Numbered from the stretch's first letter, positions 26,074-35,068 are shown. The stretch: 64,000 nt of DNA from Bacillus sp. AFS037270 (GCF_002585305.1 NZ_NUNF01000038.1:1-64000), one strand, 5' to 3'. Made by a program: numbers and translations. The notes: generated from the letters alone by a model not told the origin.

Positions 26074-26089
26074 TGGGAGTCTTATTTTT
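26049..26089 (+). terminator. Terminator of the EamA gene
   Basis: TAAGACTCCCA (26049-26059) pairs with TGGGAGTCTTA (26074-26084), followed by TTTTT. Confidence 0.9.
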
Positions 26090-26231
26090 AGTTGATTCAA
26101 AGGATGTTCATAATTCTGTAAAAACATTTCGAACAAACTTTGAACTTATCCCTATTGCCATGTTTTTAATGTAAAAAAAGAATATAGTAGAACCATAAAG
26201 AGAAAACAAATTTTGAAGGGTGGAATCATTT

Positions 26232-26747
26232 ATGTTTAACAAATTTTTAAGAGAGAATAAAATTGCAGCAGTTATCTTAACTGTTTTACGTTTATACCTT
26301 GGCTACTCTTGGATCACCGCAGGAATTGGAAAATTATCTAGCGGAGGGTTCGATGCTTCTGGATTCTTAAAAGGAGCTATAGCCAACCCTGTAAAAGGTC
26401 CGGACGGCGCAGTCGTATTTGGCTGGTATGTTGACTTCCTAAAACACATTGCACTGCCAAACGTTGATATCTTTAACGTTATTGTACCTGTTGGTGAAAC
26501 TTTAATTGGTTTAGGCTTAATCCTTGGCTGCTTAACAACAACAGCAATGTTCTTTGGTCTTATGATGAACTTCTCTTTCTTCTTAGCAGGAACTGTATCT
26601 CATAATCCTAGAGACATCTTCTTAGGCTTCATCATCTTAACTGCTGGTTATAACGCTGGTAGAATCGGTTTAGACCGCTGGGTAGTTCCTTTCTTTAGAA
26701 AAATGGGTAACAAAAAAATGCTGGTGCTGAAAAATCAAAAGCAATAG
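26232..26747 (+). CDS. DoxX family membrane protein
   Basis: A 171-residue protein with four hydrophobic segments and the DoxX-type first helix VLRLYLGYSWITAGIGKLSSG. The loop HIALPNVDIFNVIVPVGETLIGLGLILG and the C-terminal TAGYNAGRIGLDRWVVPFFR fit the family, related to B. subtilis CatD/YfiD. DoxX proteins are linked to quinone or thiol stress handling, but the activity is unclear. ATG 26232 is chosen because GAAGGGTGG is eight bases upstream; the GTG at 26220 lies inside that site. Confidence 0.88.
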   Translation: MFNKFLRENKIAAVILTVLRLYLGYSWITAGIGKLSSGGFDASGFLKGAIANPVKGPDGAVVFGWYVDFLKHIALPNVDIFNVIVPVGETLIGLGLILGCLTTTAMFFGLMMNFSFFLAGTVSHNPRDIFLGFIILTAGYNAGRIGLDRWVVPFFRKMGNKKMLVLKNQKQ

Positions 26748-26764
26748 TGTAAATACAGCTCAAC

Positions 26765-26800
26765 AAAAAAGACGATTCGGGATCCCGAACCGTCTTTTTT
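26765..26800. terminator. Bidirectional terminator between DoxX and SnoaL genes
   Basis: AAAAAAGACGATTCGGGA pairs with TCCCGAACCGTCTTTTTT (one mismatch). T runs occur on both strands and it separates two convergent genes. Confidence 0.92.
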
Positions 26801-26803
26801 ATG

Positions 26804-27193
26804 CTAACTATTTATTAAATCGGTTCCATATGAGTTATCGATGGCACATAACCATTTTCCTTGTGTATTCTTCTTAAACACATATGTTGCTCTTCGATCC
26901 ATTGAGAACTCCGAGTCCTTTTTTTCGGTATCAAGCAGCGTTTGAGAAATAACCAAAGCGGTGTCTCCGGCTTCTAAGATAATCATTTCCCCCTGTGTTG
27001 GTACAAGACTGTTATTAAAATACTTAGCGATAGCAATGAATGCTTTTTTGATTTCCTCCCTGCCTCTAGCAACCATGCCAGGCTTTACGACCAAAATGGC
27101 ATCCTCCGTGTAATACTTCATTAACGTATCAAAATCTTTCTGCTTTATGGCCTCGTCACACTTCTTAATAAACTTTTTCAATTCATGTTCCAT
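26804..27193 (-). CDS. SnoaL/NTF2-like protein (DUF4440 type)
   Basis: A 129-residue cone-shaped alpha+beta barrel protein: [32 protein letters not shown] is the first helix pair and strand of the NTF2 fold, followed by [13 protein letters not shown] and a C-terminal strand [15 protein letters not shown]. This matches the SgcJ/YybH group of Bacillus. Family members bind small ligands or act as isomerases; no catalytic assignment is possible. It is convergent with the DoxX gene. Confidence 0.85.
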   Translation of the reverse strand: MEHELKKFIKKCDEAIKQKDFDTLMKYYTEDAILVVKPGMVARGREEIKKAFIAIAKYFNNSLVPTQGEMIILEAGDTALVISQTLLDTEKKDSEFSMDRRATYVFKKNTQGKWLCAIDNSYGTDLINS

Positions 27194-27520
27194 CTCTTTT
27201 CCCTCCCCTTAAAACATTTACATTTTAATACTATTTTAATAGACAATTAATATGCCCATAACAATTAAGACATAGTTTGTTAACATTGGTCCTTTAAACT
27301 AAATGTTAGTGGGGATAGCATGCGTGGCTATCATGGTATTTGGCGTAGGCGGAGCCGGTACTAGTGGGGACGGGAAGATTGAATAACGATTAAGTTATGG
27401 TGTTGTCAATATCCCAGTATTTTATTTTTTGGCCAATTTTGTTTTTTCACAAAAAACTCAATTAAATAGTTGGTATACTTCATCTCCTTCTAGAAACGAT
27501 AAGAATGGAGGTGAAATAAA
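27194..27520. other. Intergenic region without confident gene
   Basis: Mostly A+T rich. At 27311-27384 there is a G+C-richer stretch with an open frame reading IACVAIMVFGVGGAGTSGDG and then a stop, resembling the end of a membrane helix. It has no start codon with a ribosome binding site and is probably a remnant. Confidence 0.4.
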
Positions 27521-27523
27521 CCT

Positions 27524-27691
27524 ATGAAAAATGAAAACAATGGCGGAGGAAACCAAATGAAATATAGTATTTGGAATACTCGTACCGAAGAAAACATTAA
27601 TATAACGAAAGAGAAAATTACCGATGCTTTAGAGCATTCCCCTATGGAGTCAAAATCAACAGAAGAACAACATGACTATAAGCAGCCGTAA
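27524..27691 (+). CDS. Small hydrophilic protein of unknown function
   Basis: A 55-residue frame, MKNENNGGGNQMKYSIWNTR... to EEQHDYKQP, preceded by GGAGGTG ten bases upstream. It is hydrophilic, rich in N, E and K, with no cysteines or helix-forming hydrophobic segment. I do not recognise the family. It is convergent with the DMT gene at 27701, and an imperfect AGCAGCC/GGTTGCT hairpin over its stop could end transcription. Coding status rests on the ribosome binding site and composition. Confidence 0.5.
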   Translation: MKNENNGGGNQMKYSIWNTRTEENINITKEKITDALEHSPMESKSTEEQHDYKQP

Positions 27692-27700
27692 AAGGTTGCT

Positions 27701-28198
27701 TTAGTTTCTCCCTAAATGCTTCAAGCCATTCTGAATCATCCTCGACTTCTCCTGACTCTCTTTACCACCGCCAAACTTAAATACCACAATCCCCGCCACG
27801 ATCACCAATACCCCAAGCAAATGCTTAAATGTAAAAGGAACCTTATCTAACCCCAGAAAACCCATGGAATCCCACCATAATGCAAACCCGAGCTGTGAGA
27901 TTAAGGCGATTGAAACGGCAATTGTTGGTCCGAGCCTCTTAATTCCTTGAACGATACAGGTAACCACTCCTACTCCAATTACCCCGCTCATCCAATACCA
28001 AGGCTTCATTCCATGCAGCTGAAACAACTTTCCCCCTTCAAAAATCAGCCCCATCGTCAACGAAGCTAGGAATCCAAGTCCCAGCACCAGCGTAGTCGTC
28101 GCCCAAGAACCTGCGCGTTCATTGACCTTACTGTTAAATATATTTTGCAAACTAACTAACGAACCTGCTATTAACGCGAAAATCAATCCTACTATCAT
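27701..28198 (-). CDS. Half-size DMT transporter (YdcZ/DUF606)
   Basis: A 165-residue, five-helix DMT protein of the DUF606/YdcZ group, starting FALIAGSLVSLQNIFNSKVNERAG with the family motif and containing WMSGVIGVG and SIALISQLGFALWWDSMGFLGL. Such short proteins pair to make a full ten-helix transporter. A second copy lies two genes upstream in the same operon. It carries a basic C-terminal tail absent from the other copy. Substrate unknown. Confidence 0.9.
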   Translation of the reverse strand: MIVGLIFALIAGSLVSLQNIFNSKVNERAGSWATTTLVLGLGFLASLTMGLIFEGGKLFQLHGMKPWYWMSGVIGVGVVTCIVQGIKRLGPTIAVSIALISQLGFALWWDSMGFLGLDKVPFTFKHLLGVLVIVAGIVVFKFGGGKESQEKSRMIQNGLKHLGRN

Positions 28199-28216
28199 CC
28201 AATCCTCTCCTAACCT

Positions 28217-28894
28217 TTATTCGTAAATATTGCCCCCGGTAAGCTTCCTTAATCCCTCTAAGTCCTTTACGAGAATAAAGCCTCTATTCCTCTCAATCAG
28301 ACCCTCCTCGCAAAACTGAGTGATCACTCGATTTAGATGCCGGTAACTTGTTCCAATTAAGTTTGCAGCATCTTTTATACTGAAAACCAACTCAGATTCC
28401 TCAACCGATACAGATAACAGGTAACTGGCCAGCCGTACTTCCACCGGATACATAATATTAAAACTCATTGATTTATTTTTAAGGTGAAATTTTTTCGTAA
28501 TAATCTCTAATAAAAAATTGAGTAGTGGCGCATGATCATGTCCATATTGTTTCAACCAGCGATGATGAATACCAATCATCATCACCGATGATACCGCCTC
28601 AACCGTGTTGATAAAATCAATACCCTGTACGTATTCAAGGTCCCCAATCACCTCAAGCGGCGTTTTAAAAGAAAGGATAAGGGTTTTTCCCTCAGGCGAA
28701 TTCGTATAGATTTTGAGCTTTCCTTCAACTAAGATATATAAATATCGAGACGGGTCACCTTGAGAGCAAATCAACTCTCCCTTATCAAAACTATACAGCG
28801 CTAGATGTGGAAGGAGCTGTTCCGTAAATATGGCATCGATTTGATGCATCTTGATATAAAACTCCAATTTCCCACGATCGTTGATTTCCATCAT
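28217..28894 (-). CDS. Crp/Fnr family regulator (YeiL-like)
   Basis: A 225-residue regulator. The N-terminal cyclic-nucleotide-binding-type beta barrel includes FDKGELICSQGDPSRYLYILVEGKLKIY, and the C-terminal helix-turn-helix reads FSIKDAANLIGTSYRHLNRVITQF. There is no Fnr cysteine cluster; the overall pattern resembles YeiL. ATG 28894 is chosen with GGAGG eight bases upstream; a TTG start at 28909 would lie inside that site. It sits between two half-size DMT genes with short gaps, so it most likely controls them. Confidence 0.9.
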   Translation of the reverse strand: MMEINDRGKLEFYIKMHQIDAIFTEQLLPHLALYSFDKGELICSQGDPSRYLYILVEGKLKIYTNSPEGKTLILSFKTPLEVIGDLEYVQGIDFINTVEAVSSVMMIGIHHRWLKQYGHDHAPLLNFLLEIITKKFHLKNKSMSFNIMYPVEVRLASYLLSVSVEESELVFSIKDAANLIGTSYRHLNRVITQFCEEGLIERNRGFILVKDLEGLRKLTGGNIYE

Positions 28895-28910
28895 GCACTC
28901 CACCTCCAAT

Positions 28911-29336
28911 TTAAAAACGAAGTATTACCACACCAGCAATCATCAAGCCAATTCCGATAAATTGAGGAAGCTTCATTTTTTGTTTTACCAGTCCAAACCA
29001 GCCATTACTATCAATGATAAAGGTTAACGTTAATTGCGCAATCAATATGGCAGAAATCGACAAGGTCACACCAATCTTCTGGATCGATGTGACGTTACCA
29101 AAAATGACAATCGCAGCAAACGCACCACCAGTTAAATATAAAGGATTGACCTGCTTGAATCCCTGCCATTTATTTTCACGAACGAATAAAGAGACTAGCA
29201 GGGCCACCACAAACCCGGTAAACTGGGTAATTGTTGCTGCCTGCCAGGTCCCAATATCATCACTTATCCGTGTATTTGCCACACCTTGCAGTGTAATAAA
29301 GGCCCCTCCTAAAATGGCAAATAAGCATCCTTTCAT
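28911..29336 (-). CDS. Half-size DMT transporter (YdcZ/DUF606)
   Basis: A 141-residue, five-helix DUF606 protein starting MKGCLFAILGGAFITLQGVANTRISDDIGTW, the same opening pattern as the copy at 27701, with SAILIAQLTLTFIIDSNGWFGL in the fourth segment. The two copies differ enough to form a heterodimer. First gene of a three-gene operon DUF606-Crp-DUF606. Confidence 0.9.
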   Translation of the reverse strand: MKGCLFAILGGAFITLQGVANTRISDDIGTWQAATITQFTGFVVALLVSLFVRENKWQGFKQVNPLYLTGGAFAAIVIFGNVTSIQKIGVTLSISAILIAQLTLTFIIDSNGWFGLVKQKMKLPQFIGIGLMIAGVVILRF

Positions 29337-29501
29337 CTTGTATCTCTCCCTAAACTAGATTTACCTTTATTAAAAAGTATTTCTTCATGTTCAGGATAGG
29401 ACATATGTCCTCAACTTATCATTTTATTTTCGTCATTAGGTATTAATTTCCAAAAACAATCAAGACTAACTATAGTATACCTAAAAATAGGAGTTATTTA
29501 G

Positions 29502-30017
29502 ATGAGTCAAATAGCTTTAAATTACGCCATTCTATGTATTGCCTTTATAGGTAACGGATTAGGATGTTTTTTTATAATAAAAAAACAGGTCTTTCGTTAT
29601 GGAATCGTGCTAATTATTAGTTTGATTATCACATCATGTTTGTGCCTGCTTTTTTATTGGATGGACTTTTATCGATTTGTCCTCCCTCTTCCGCTCGTAC
29701 TGCCAGTGGTAGCCATAAGTTATAGCTTCCTAGCCTTGTTTATTATAAGATTTAGACCAAAGAGGAGAACCTTTCCATTTTTCTTTATCACTCTTACTTT
29801 GGTTTTTTCAATCGAAGTTTTTCTTAAGGACTTTGCAGGGTTTATAAGATTTAAAAACGGTTGGGATTATTGGGACTCCTATTCACTATATTGGGTTTTT
29901 ACAAGGTTTTTTAACTATGTAGGAGTATACCTTGTACCTTTTAAATATCGAAATCCAATTAAATCAGACACTAAGGTATATTGGGGATTATTTTTATTGA
30001 CAGTAATTTACGCTTGA
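29502..30017 (+). CDS. Multispanning membrane protein, possibly CBO0543-like
   Basis: A 171-residue protein with about five hydrophobic helices and aromatic-rich loops (FKNGWDYWDSYSLYWVFTRFFNYV). Size and the pattern of tryptophans resemble the CBO0543 group of spore-former membrane proteins, but this is a weak impression. ATAGGAG is eleven bases before the start. A similar-sized membrane protein is encoded next, suggesting a pair. Function unknown. Confidence 0.65.
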   Translation: MSQIALNYAILCIAFIGNGLGCFFIIKKQVFRYGIVLIISLIITSCLCLLFYWMDFYRFVLPLPLVLPVVAISYSFLALFIIRFRPKRRTFPFFFITLTLVFSIEVFLKDFAGFIRFKNGWDYWDSYSLYWVFTRFFNYVGVYLVPFKYRNPIKSDTKVYWGLFLLTVIYA

Positions 30018-30142
30018 TTAGGAATATATATATTAAACCAAAATTTGGACTTAATGCTTTTTATTAACAGTCTGAAAATATCCAGCAAAGGGATATTACA
30101 AACAAAGATGTGTAATCTAGAATTGTTAATAGTTACATAAGA

Positions 30143-30697
30143 GTGAGGGATATTATGTACAGTCATATAGAAAAGATGGGCAGCAGATACCATTCATTAG
30201 AATTACATATATGGATGCAACAAGATGTATTTAGTATTCAATGGTGGACTATTGTCCTTTTAAATGCTTTATTTTTTATATTACTTATAATTTTAATTGA
30301 TCGAAATAGAATATTGTTAATTTCTTTAGCGTTTGTAGTAAATTTTATTATTGTTGGTCTGGCAGATGAAATAGGTACTTTTTACGACCGTTGGAGTTAT
30401 CCTCACCAATTATTAATATTTACTCACCGTTTAAATGCAGTCGATTTTGCGATCGTTCCCGTACTGATGGCTTTGTGTTATCAATTTTTCAGTAAATGGA
30501 AAGTTTATTTACTAGCTGAAGTTATTATTTCTACTGTAATGTGCTTTATAGGGATACCTGTTTTTGTTTATTTTAATATGTATAAGTTAGAAAATTGGAA
30601 CTATCTATATTCATTTATAGTTACAATTCTTATGTTTATCCTTTCAAAAATGATCCTTGATTTTGTACGTAATAAAGCGAAAAGGTATTCACATTAA
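30143..30697 (+). CDS. CBO0543-like multispanning membrane protein
   Basis: A 184-residue protein with a short hydrophilic start (HSLELHIWMQQDVFSIQWW) and about five helices, with GLADEIGTFYDRWSYPHQLL between the second and third and a basic C terminus (VRNKAKRYSH). The DxxxxxWxYP-type loop is what I associate with the CBO0543 family found in Clostridium and Bacillus. The probable start is the ATG at 30155 (MYSHIEK), with GAGGGAT ahead. Function unknown; probably cotranscribed with the previous gene. Confidence 0.7.
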   Translation: MRDIMYSHIEKMGSRYHSLELHIWMQQDVFSIQWWTIVLLNALFFILLIILIDRNRILLISLAFVVNFIIVGLADEIGTFYDRWSYPHQLLIFTHRLNAVDFAIVPVLMALCYQFFSKWKVYLLAEVIISTVMCFIGIPVFVYFNMYKLENWNYLYSFIVTILMFILSKMILDFVRNKAKRYSH

Positions 30698-30808
30698 AAC
30701 CTTGGATCCTTTCCTTTGTTCTTTGTTACAAAAAAATGAACGATTTATGATGGGGATGGCTTCCGCGATCCTTTTTTCAATTTACAAGGCGTTGTTAACT
30801 AATGAAAC

Positions 30809-30833
30809 AAAAGAGATGGAATCCATCTCTTTC
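30809..30833. terminator. Terminator of the flavin/two-component operon
   Basis: AAAGAGATGGA (30810-30820) with TCCATCTCTTT (30822-30832). T-rich on both strands; placed 20 bases beyond the histidine kinase stop. Confidence 0.75.
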
Positions 30834-30851
30834 ATATCTTGCATATTAATC

Positions 30852-32099
30852 CTAGTTTTGATTTTTAATTGGAAGGCTCACAAAAACCTGGGTCCCTTCC
30901 CCTTCATTACTGGTAATCCGGATTTTACCGGAATGGGTCTGAACAATCCACTTTGCTATCGAAAGCCCTAAACCAGACCCTTCTAAATGACGATTTCTCG
31001 ATTTGTCACCACGATAATATCGATCGAATATATGGGGAAGATCTTCCCTCGGGATTCCAATACCTGTATCGATTATTTCAATAATGACACGTGAATTCTT
31101 ACAGCTGGTTTTAACGAAAATGGCTCCATTTTCTTTTGTGTATTTCAGTGCATTATCTAATAGAATGAGGAACAATTGTTTTAATCTCTCTCTATCACCG
31201 ATGATGCTGATGGGCTCAATGTCAGCTGTTATCCGGATATTTTTTACAATGGCTAGTGTATTAAAATCCTTTACCACCTGATGCAGGATGTCATCTAACT
31301 GGATGGTCTCTTGAATCAACTGCAGTTGATTCGAGTCTGACCGTGCTATGGTTAGTAAATCGGAGGACATCTTTGATAGGTAGTTAATTTCTTGAATTGC
31401 CTGATGTATGACCTCACTTTCCTGCTCAATACTATGGTCTGGATGGCGAAATAAGTGTTCCAAATTAAGTTTCATAACAGAAAGCGGAGTACGCAATTCA
31501 TGTGAAGCATCTGAAACAAATTGCTGCTGCTTTTCCCAAGATTGCTTGATAGGGATTAAAGCTTTATTCGCAAGATAGATTCCCGCTAATACTGCGATAA
31601 AAACACTTAATAAAGATCCAAAACCAATGACCATCAGTAAATGAGATAACATTTCCTTTTCACGTCTGAGGTTATAGATCACCTGAATTTTTTGTACAGG
31701 TGAATAATTTTTATATGTTGATACAGATATGTTCATAAAGTGATAGGATTCAGTTCCAATTGTAATGGATTGAAGTCCTTCTTTATTTAACAACTTCGAA
31801 AAGCGTTCTGTATCTATTTTAGTAATCGAGTTTGTAGGGATAACTTTATTAAGTTTATGATCTTTCTCCCATAACAAATAGATAAGCCGATGATTCTCCT
31901 CCTTCTCTTGGTTGAACTCCTCCCCAAATTTCTCCTCCTCATGGAGTAAATGATCTTTCTTTTCCAAGATATTATTATCCACTTGATGGTACAAACTGTA
32001 GTGCATATATAGATAAATCGAAGCCCCAAAGATATTTTGGAGGATAAAAAAGACAAGTGCGTTCAAAACAACTAGCCTGAGTTTTGTTTTTTTAAACAT
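30852..32099 (-). CDS. Sensor histidine kinase of the flavin operon
   Basis: A 415-residue membrane kinase: helix 1 about 8-32, an extracytoplasmic sensor of about 120 residues (33-152) that is charged at first (KKDHLLHEEEKFGEEFNQEKEE), helix 2 about 153-175, H-box FVSDASHELRTP with H200, and an HATPase domain with LLDNALKYTKENG, DTGIGIPRED and GSGLGLSIAK. It phosphorylates the response regulator encoded eight bases upstream in the operon. The last gene of a five-gene unit; the signal may concern extracytoplasmic flavin or redox state (inference). Confidence 0.93.
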   Translation of the reverse strand: MFKKTKLRLVVLNALVFFILQNIFGASIYLYMHYSLYHQVDNNILEKKDHLLHEEEKFGEEFNQEKEENHRLIYLLWEKDHKLNKVIPTNSITKIDTERFSKLLNKEGLQSITIGTESYHFMNISVSTYKNYSPVQKIQVIYNLRREKEMLSHLLMVIGFGSLLSVFIAVLAGIYLANKALIPIKQSWEKQQQFVSDASHELRTPLSVMKLNLEHLFRHPDHSIEQESEVIHQAIQEINYLSKMSSDLLTIARSDSNQLQLIQETIQLDDILHQVVKDFNTLAIVKNIRITADIEPISIIGDRERLKQLFLILLDNALKYTKENGAIFVKTSCKNSRVIIEIIDTGIGIPREDLPHIFDRYYRGDKSRNRHLEGSGLGLSIAKWIVQTHSGKIRITSNEGEGTQVFVSLPIKNQN

Positions 32100-32107
32100 C
32101 GGATTGA

Positions 32108-32779
32108 CTACTCCTTCAACATATATCCCACGCCACGAATAGTCCGAATCAATTGATCATAACCAAAAGGAGCTAACTTTTTGCGTAAATAGTGGATATA
32201 AAGATCAACGATCGCGTCAGTCGTTTCTGATTCAATTCCCCATACTCTTTGAAAAATTTGGTCCCTCGTGAGGATTTGTTCTTTATTTTGAATCAAATAA
32301 AAGAGTAATTCATATTCCTTAATTGTCAATTTCAACACTTCTTGATGAATAAATCCTTCATGCTGATTTGTATCTAAGCGAATAGGACCATATATCATTT
32401 TCCCCTCTAATCCCATCTTCCCGGTCCTGCGAAGGAGCGACCTGACTCTCGCCAAGAACTCTTCAGTAGCAAAAGGTTTCACGATATAATCGTCCGCCCC
32501 AAGATCGAGCCCTTTTACTCGGTCCTCAATTCGGTCCTTAGCGGTAAGAAATAAGGTAGGTGTTTGAAATCCTTCGCTACGTAACTTTCTTATTAAGGAG
32601 AACCCATCCATTTTTGGGAGCATAATATCAAGTGTAATTAAATCGTATTCAAATGACGATGCCAAGAAATACCCTTCTTCTCCATTTTCTGCTTGGTCTA
32701 CTTCATATTGTTCATCTTCTAAAATAGTTGAAATGATTCGTCTTAAAGGTAAATCATCTTCTACGACCAATACACGCAT
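32108..32779 (-). CDS. OmpR-family response regulator
   Basis: A 223-residue regulator starting MRVLVVEDDLPLRRI. The receiver domain has the phosphorylated D51 in ITLDIMLPKMDG, T79-equivalent in FLTAKD and lysine in DYIVKPF; the C-terminal winged helix ends in DLYIHYLRKKL and RTIRGVGYMLKE. ATG 32779 is preferred (AAGGAG ten bases upstream); a longer frame exists. It probably binds the TTCTAAGA direct repeats ahead of the operon. Confidence 0.93.
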   Translation of the reverse strand: MRVLVVEDDLPLRRIISTILEDEQYEVDQAENGEEGYFLASSFEYDLITLDIMLPKMDGFSLIRKLRSEGFQTPTLFLTAKDRIEDRVKGLDLGADDYIVKPFATEEFLARVRSLLRRTGKMGLEGKMIYGPIRLDTNQHEGFIHQEVLKLTIKEYELLFYLIQNKEQILTRDQIFQRVWGIESETTDAIVDLYIHYLRKKLAPFGYDQLIRTIRGVGYMLKE

Positions 32780-32835
32780 TTCCCTGCAACTCCTTAAAAA
32801 TTCCCACAAAATTTAGTCTTTCCAACTTTGGATTA

Positions 32836-33663
32836 TTAGCTCCTTAGAGCCCTTTGAACTGGTTTTACCTGATTCCTAAGAACAGAACCTTTCGAAGAGG
32901 AACGTTTTTGGTAATAACTATAAATATTCCCTACAAACAAACCGACAAACAAATAAGTCAAGCCGCCAAAAAGCCCATAAGTAATGATTCCCGAAATCGC
33001 TGAAAGAACACCAAACACGACCTGTTTGCTATATTTAGCAGGTGAAGTAGGCGGATCCGTAAGCATAAAAAAGCAAAAAAATAGTGCCGCATTAATAAAT
33101 GGAGGTCGAAGTGCATCAGCTGCTCCCCCTATATCGAAACATCCCATAAGAAACAGCAATACAAAAAAGGTTCCTAAAAAGGACAAGACTTGCGGATATT
33201 TATTAACCCGTTCCGTTACAATGTAGCCTCCAATCAACAATAATGATATCATCCACCACGAAAGATCCCCAAAAGCTCCCCACCAGCTTTGTCCTGTATG
33301 AAAAATAAAAACCGAAAGGAATAACCCAAACGCAGCTGGATTAAAAATTGGTTTCTTCTTATACACCAAAATATGCTTAGACAAAATCGCAATAACAGCG
33401 GTTCCTGCTACCATGTACCAAGGAGTAGTTACACTTAAAACTAAAGATATAATTAAACCCGTAATAACAGCAGCATCCCTGCTGCTCTTTCGATTTTTTA
33501 ATTTACAATAAAGCCTGTCTACGGCAATACATACCATAACGGCAACTAGACTATTTATTATACCCATTATGTTTTTTGCCCCGACTGACGCAATGATTAA
33601 ATAAGCAGCCATGGCAATAGTGACATATCCTTTCGGTGTTTTTAGCCATTTATTTGCTTCCAC
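32836..33663 (-). CDS. RnfD/NqrB-like membrane subunit
   Basis: A 275-residue membrane protein with eight or more helices, starting KTPKGYVTIAMAAYL and containing YKKKPIFNPAAFGLFLSVF and FFCFFMLTDPPTSPAKY, both typical of RnfD/NqrB subunits. I see no SGAT motif for covalent FMN in this subunit. It would carry electrons across the membrane to the flavinylated partner. The GTG start is directly adjacent to the ApbE stop codon, with GGAGG nearby. The rest of an Rnf or Nqr complex is absent. Confidence 0.87.
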   Translation of the reverse strand: MEANKWLKTPKGYVTIAMAAYLIIASVGAKNIMGIINSLVAVMVCIAVDRLYCKLKNRKSSRDAAVITGLIISLVLSVTTPWYMVAGTAVIAILSKHILVYKKKPIFNPAAFGLFLSVFIFHTGQSWWGAFGDLSWWMISLLLIGGYIVTERVNKYPQVLSFLGTFFVLLFLMGCFDIGGAADALRPPFINAALFFCFFMLTDPPTSPAKYSKQVVFGVLSAISGIITYGLFGGLTYLFVGLFVGNIYSYYQKRSSSKGSVLRNQVKPVQRALRS

Positions 33664-34545
33664 TTAAATTCCTCCTGCTCTAACAATTAGTAATTCAGGT
33701 GTAACCAGTATACCTTTTAAATTCATCTCTTCTAAAAATCCTTTCGCCTTTTCCTCACCAAGCAGGAAGGAAGCCGTAGAAAAGGCATCTGCCATCATGG
33801 CAAATGGAGCAATAATGCTGACACTTACCCATTCATTGGGTGATTGATGCGTTTTGGGGTTCACTAAATGATGTAAATCTGGTTTTACTAGATTTCTGCG
33901 TTCATAGCTTCCAGATGTGCAGATCGCCTCATCAGAAATCTCAACTGTTTCAATCAGCTGCTCTTTTTGATATGGATGCTGTATCCCTATTTTCCACGGC
34001 TGCCCGTATTCGTCCAACCCGCCTGCAAATAGGTCTCCTCCCGCGTTAACTACAAATCCCTCAAAGTCCTTCAGTTCGTGTGCAGCCAAGTCGATTGCAA
34101 ATCCCTTAGCAACAGCTCCTAAATCAATGACTAAAGGCTTTTTTAAAGTTAAGGTTCGCGTTTGTTCATTTAAGAATATATCTTGATAGGTAACGGTATC
34201 CGCTGAATGACTCTCGATTATTTCCCCTGTTAGATAATGGCGATTAAATCCTTGCTGTTCCATTATTTTCCCCACCGTCGGATCAAATACCCCATCCGTC
34301 AACCTCGCCAATTCGATTGCAAAATGAAGAGGTTCAAAAAGTAAGGGACTAATTTGAACTGGAGTACCAACTGCCTGAGTAGCCTGAATTAATTCACTTG
34401 ATGATGTAAAACGACTGCAGGCTTGTTCTACTTTTTGAAAAGCGTTAAACGCACGCTCAATCCTTGCTTCCGTCACATCCCTCGATTCCCTTGTAACAAC
34501 CTGTATATCAACGAAGGTATCCATAAATAATTTCGTTTTTCTCAT
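33664..34545 (-). CDS. apbE: FAD:protein FMN transferase (ApbE)
   Basis: A 293-residue ApbE. Visible family blocks are MDTFVDIQVV, SRFTSSSELIQ, DGVFDPTVGKI, VIDLGAVAKGFAIDLAA, FVVNAGGDLFAGG, the SGSYER block and the Mg-binding MMADAFSTASFLLG. It transfers FMN from FAD to a threonine in proteins with the SGAT motif; the gene just upstream encodes one. ATG 34545 has GAGGTGGG upstream and lies one base after that gene's stop. Notably there is no signal peptide or lipobox at this start. Confidence 0.93.
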   Translation of the reverse strand: MRKTKLFMDTFVDIQVVTRESRDVTEARIERAFNAFQKVEQACSRFTSSSELIQATQAVGTPVQISPLLFEPLHFAIELARLTDGVFDPTVGKIMEQQGFNRHYLTGEIIESHSADTVTYQDIFLNEQTRTLTLKKPLVIDLGAVAKGFAIDLAAHELKDFEGFVVNAGGDLFAGGLDEYGQPWKIGIQHPYQKEQLIETVEISDEAICTSGSYERRNLVKPDLHHLVNPKTHQSPNEWVSVSIIAPFAMMADAFSTASFLLGEEKAKGFLEEMNLKGILVTPELLIVRAGGI

Positions 34546-34546
34546 G

Positions 34547-35008
34547 TTAACCCACCTCGTTCTGGGCCTGGTTAAGCGCATCCTGTACAGCATCTTCAAA
34601 TGCCTGCGTACTGTAGGTAGCTCCTGAAACATTCGTCACCTGAGCACTTTGCTTCTGCATTACTTCATTTGGCAGGCCTACTACGTCGCTTTCCGAGTAA
34701 TGCATGGCAAAATCACTAATCTTAACAGCGATAATCTGATCGTTCTTAATGGTCACTTGTACATCAATGGAACCACGCCGATTCATTCCAGCACCAGTAA
34801 AGGTTCCATCTTTATAAATGTTATTAACTTGATTGCTGCTGCCTTTAGTCCCATTTCCTGTTTGGCTCGTGGTTTGAACGTTTTTTGCTATATGTTGAAT
34901 TGGCTGATTATTGACAGCCTGCGTATCAGTTGTATAAAATCCTGCGGTATACACTGCCGCAACTGCAGTAGAACAAAGGGCTACCCACTTTTTGTTCATT
35001 TTTTTCAT
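34547..35008 (-). CDS. Exported FMN-binding domain protein
   Basis: A 153-residue protein with an N-terminal signal anchor (about 7-25), a polar S/T/Q/N-rich linker (30-65) and a C-terminal FMN_bind domain (DGTFTGAGMNRRGSIDVQVT) ending in NVSGATYST, where T131 is the expected covalent FMN site. It matches small RnfG/NqrC-like electron carriers. First gene of the operon; AGGAGG precedes the ATG. It should face the outside of the cell and pass electrons from the RnfD-like protein to an unknown acceptor. Confidence 0.92.
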   Translation of the reverse strand: MKKMNKKWVALCSTAVAAVYTAGFYTTDTQAVNNQPIQHIAKNVQTTSQTGNGTKGSSNQVNNIYKDGTFTGAGMNRRGSIDVQVTIKNDQIIAVKISDFAMHYSESDVVGLPNEVMQKQSAQVTNVSGATYSTQAFEDAVQDALNQAQNEVG

Positions 35009-35068
35009 ATCACAAATCCTCCTATTGCATCGTCAAAACTTCTACACAAGAACAGTTTAGCTTCGCAA

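Noticed and set aside
27311..27384. Short G+C-rich membrane-helix-like frame
   Set aside because: No start codon with ribosome binding site and only about 25 codons; at most a remnant.
30657..30971. Plus-strand reading frame of 104 codons after the CBO0543-like gene
   Set aside because: It overlaps the end of the histidine kinase gene and a terminator, has no ribosome binding site, and its codon use follows the opposite-strand gene.
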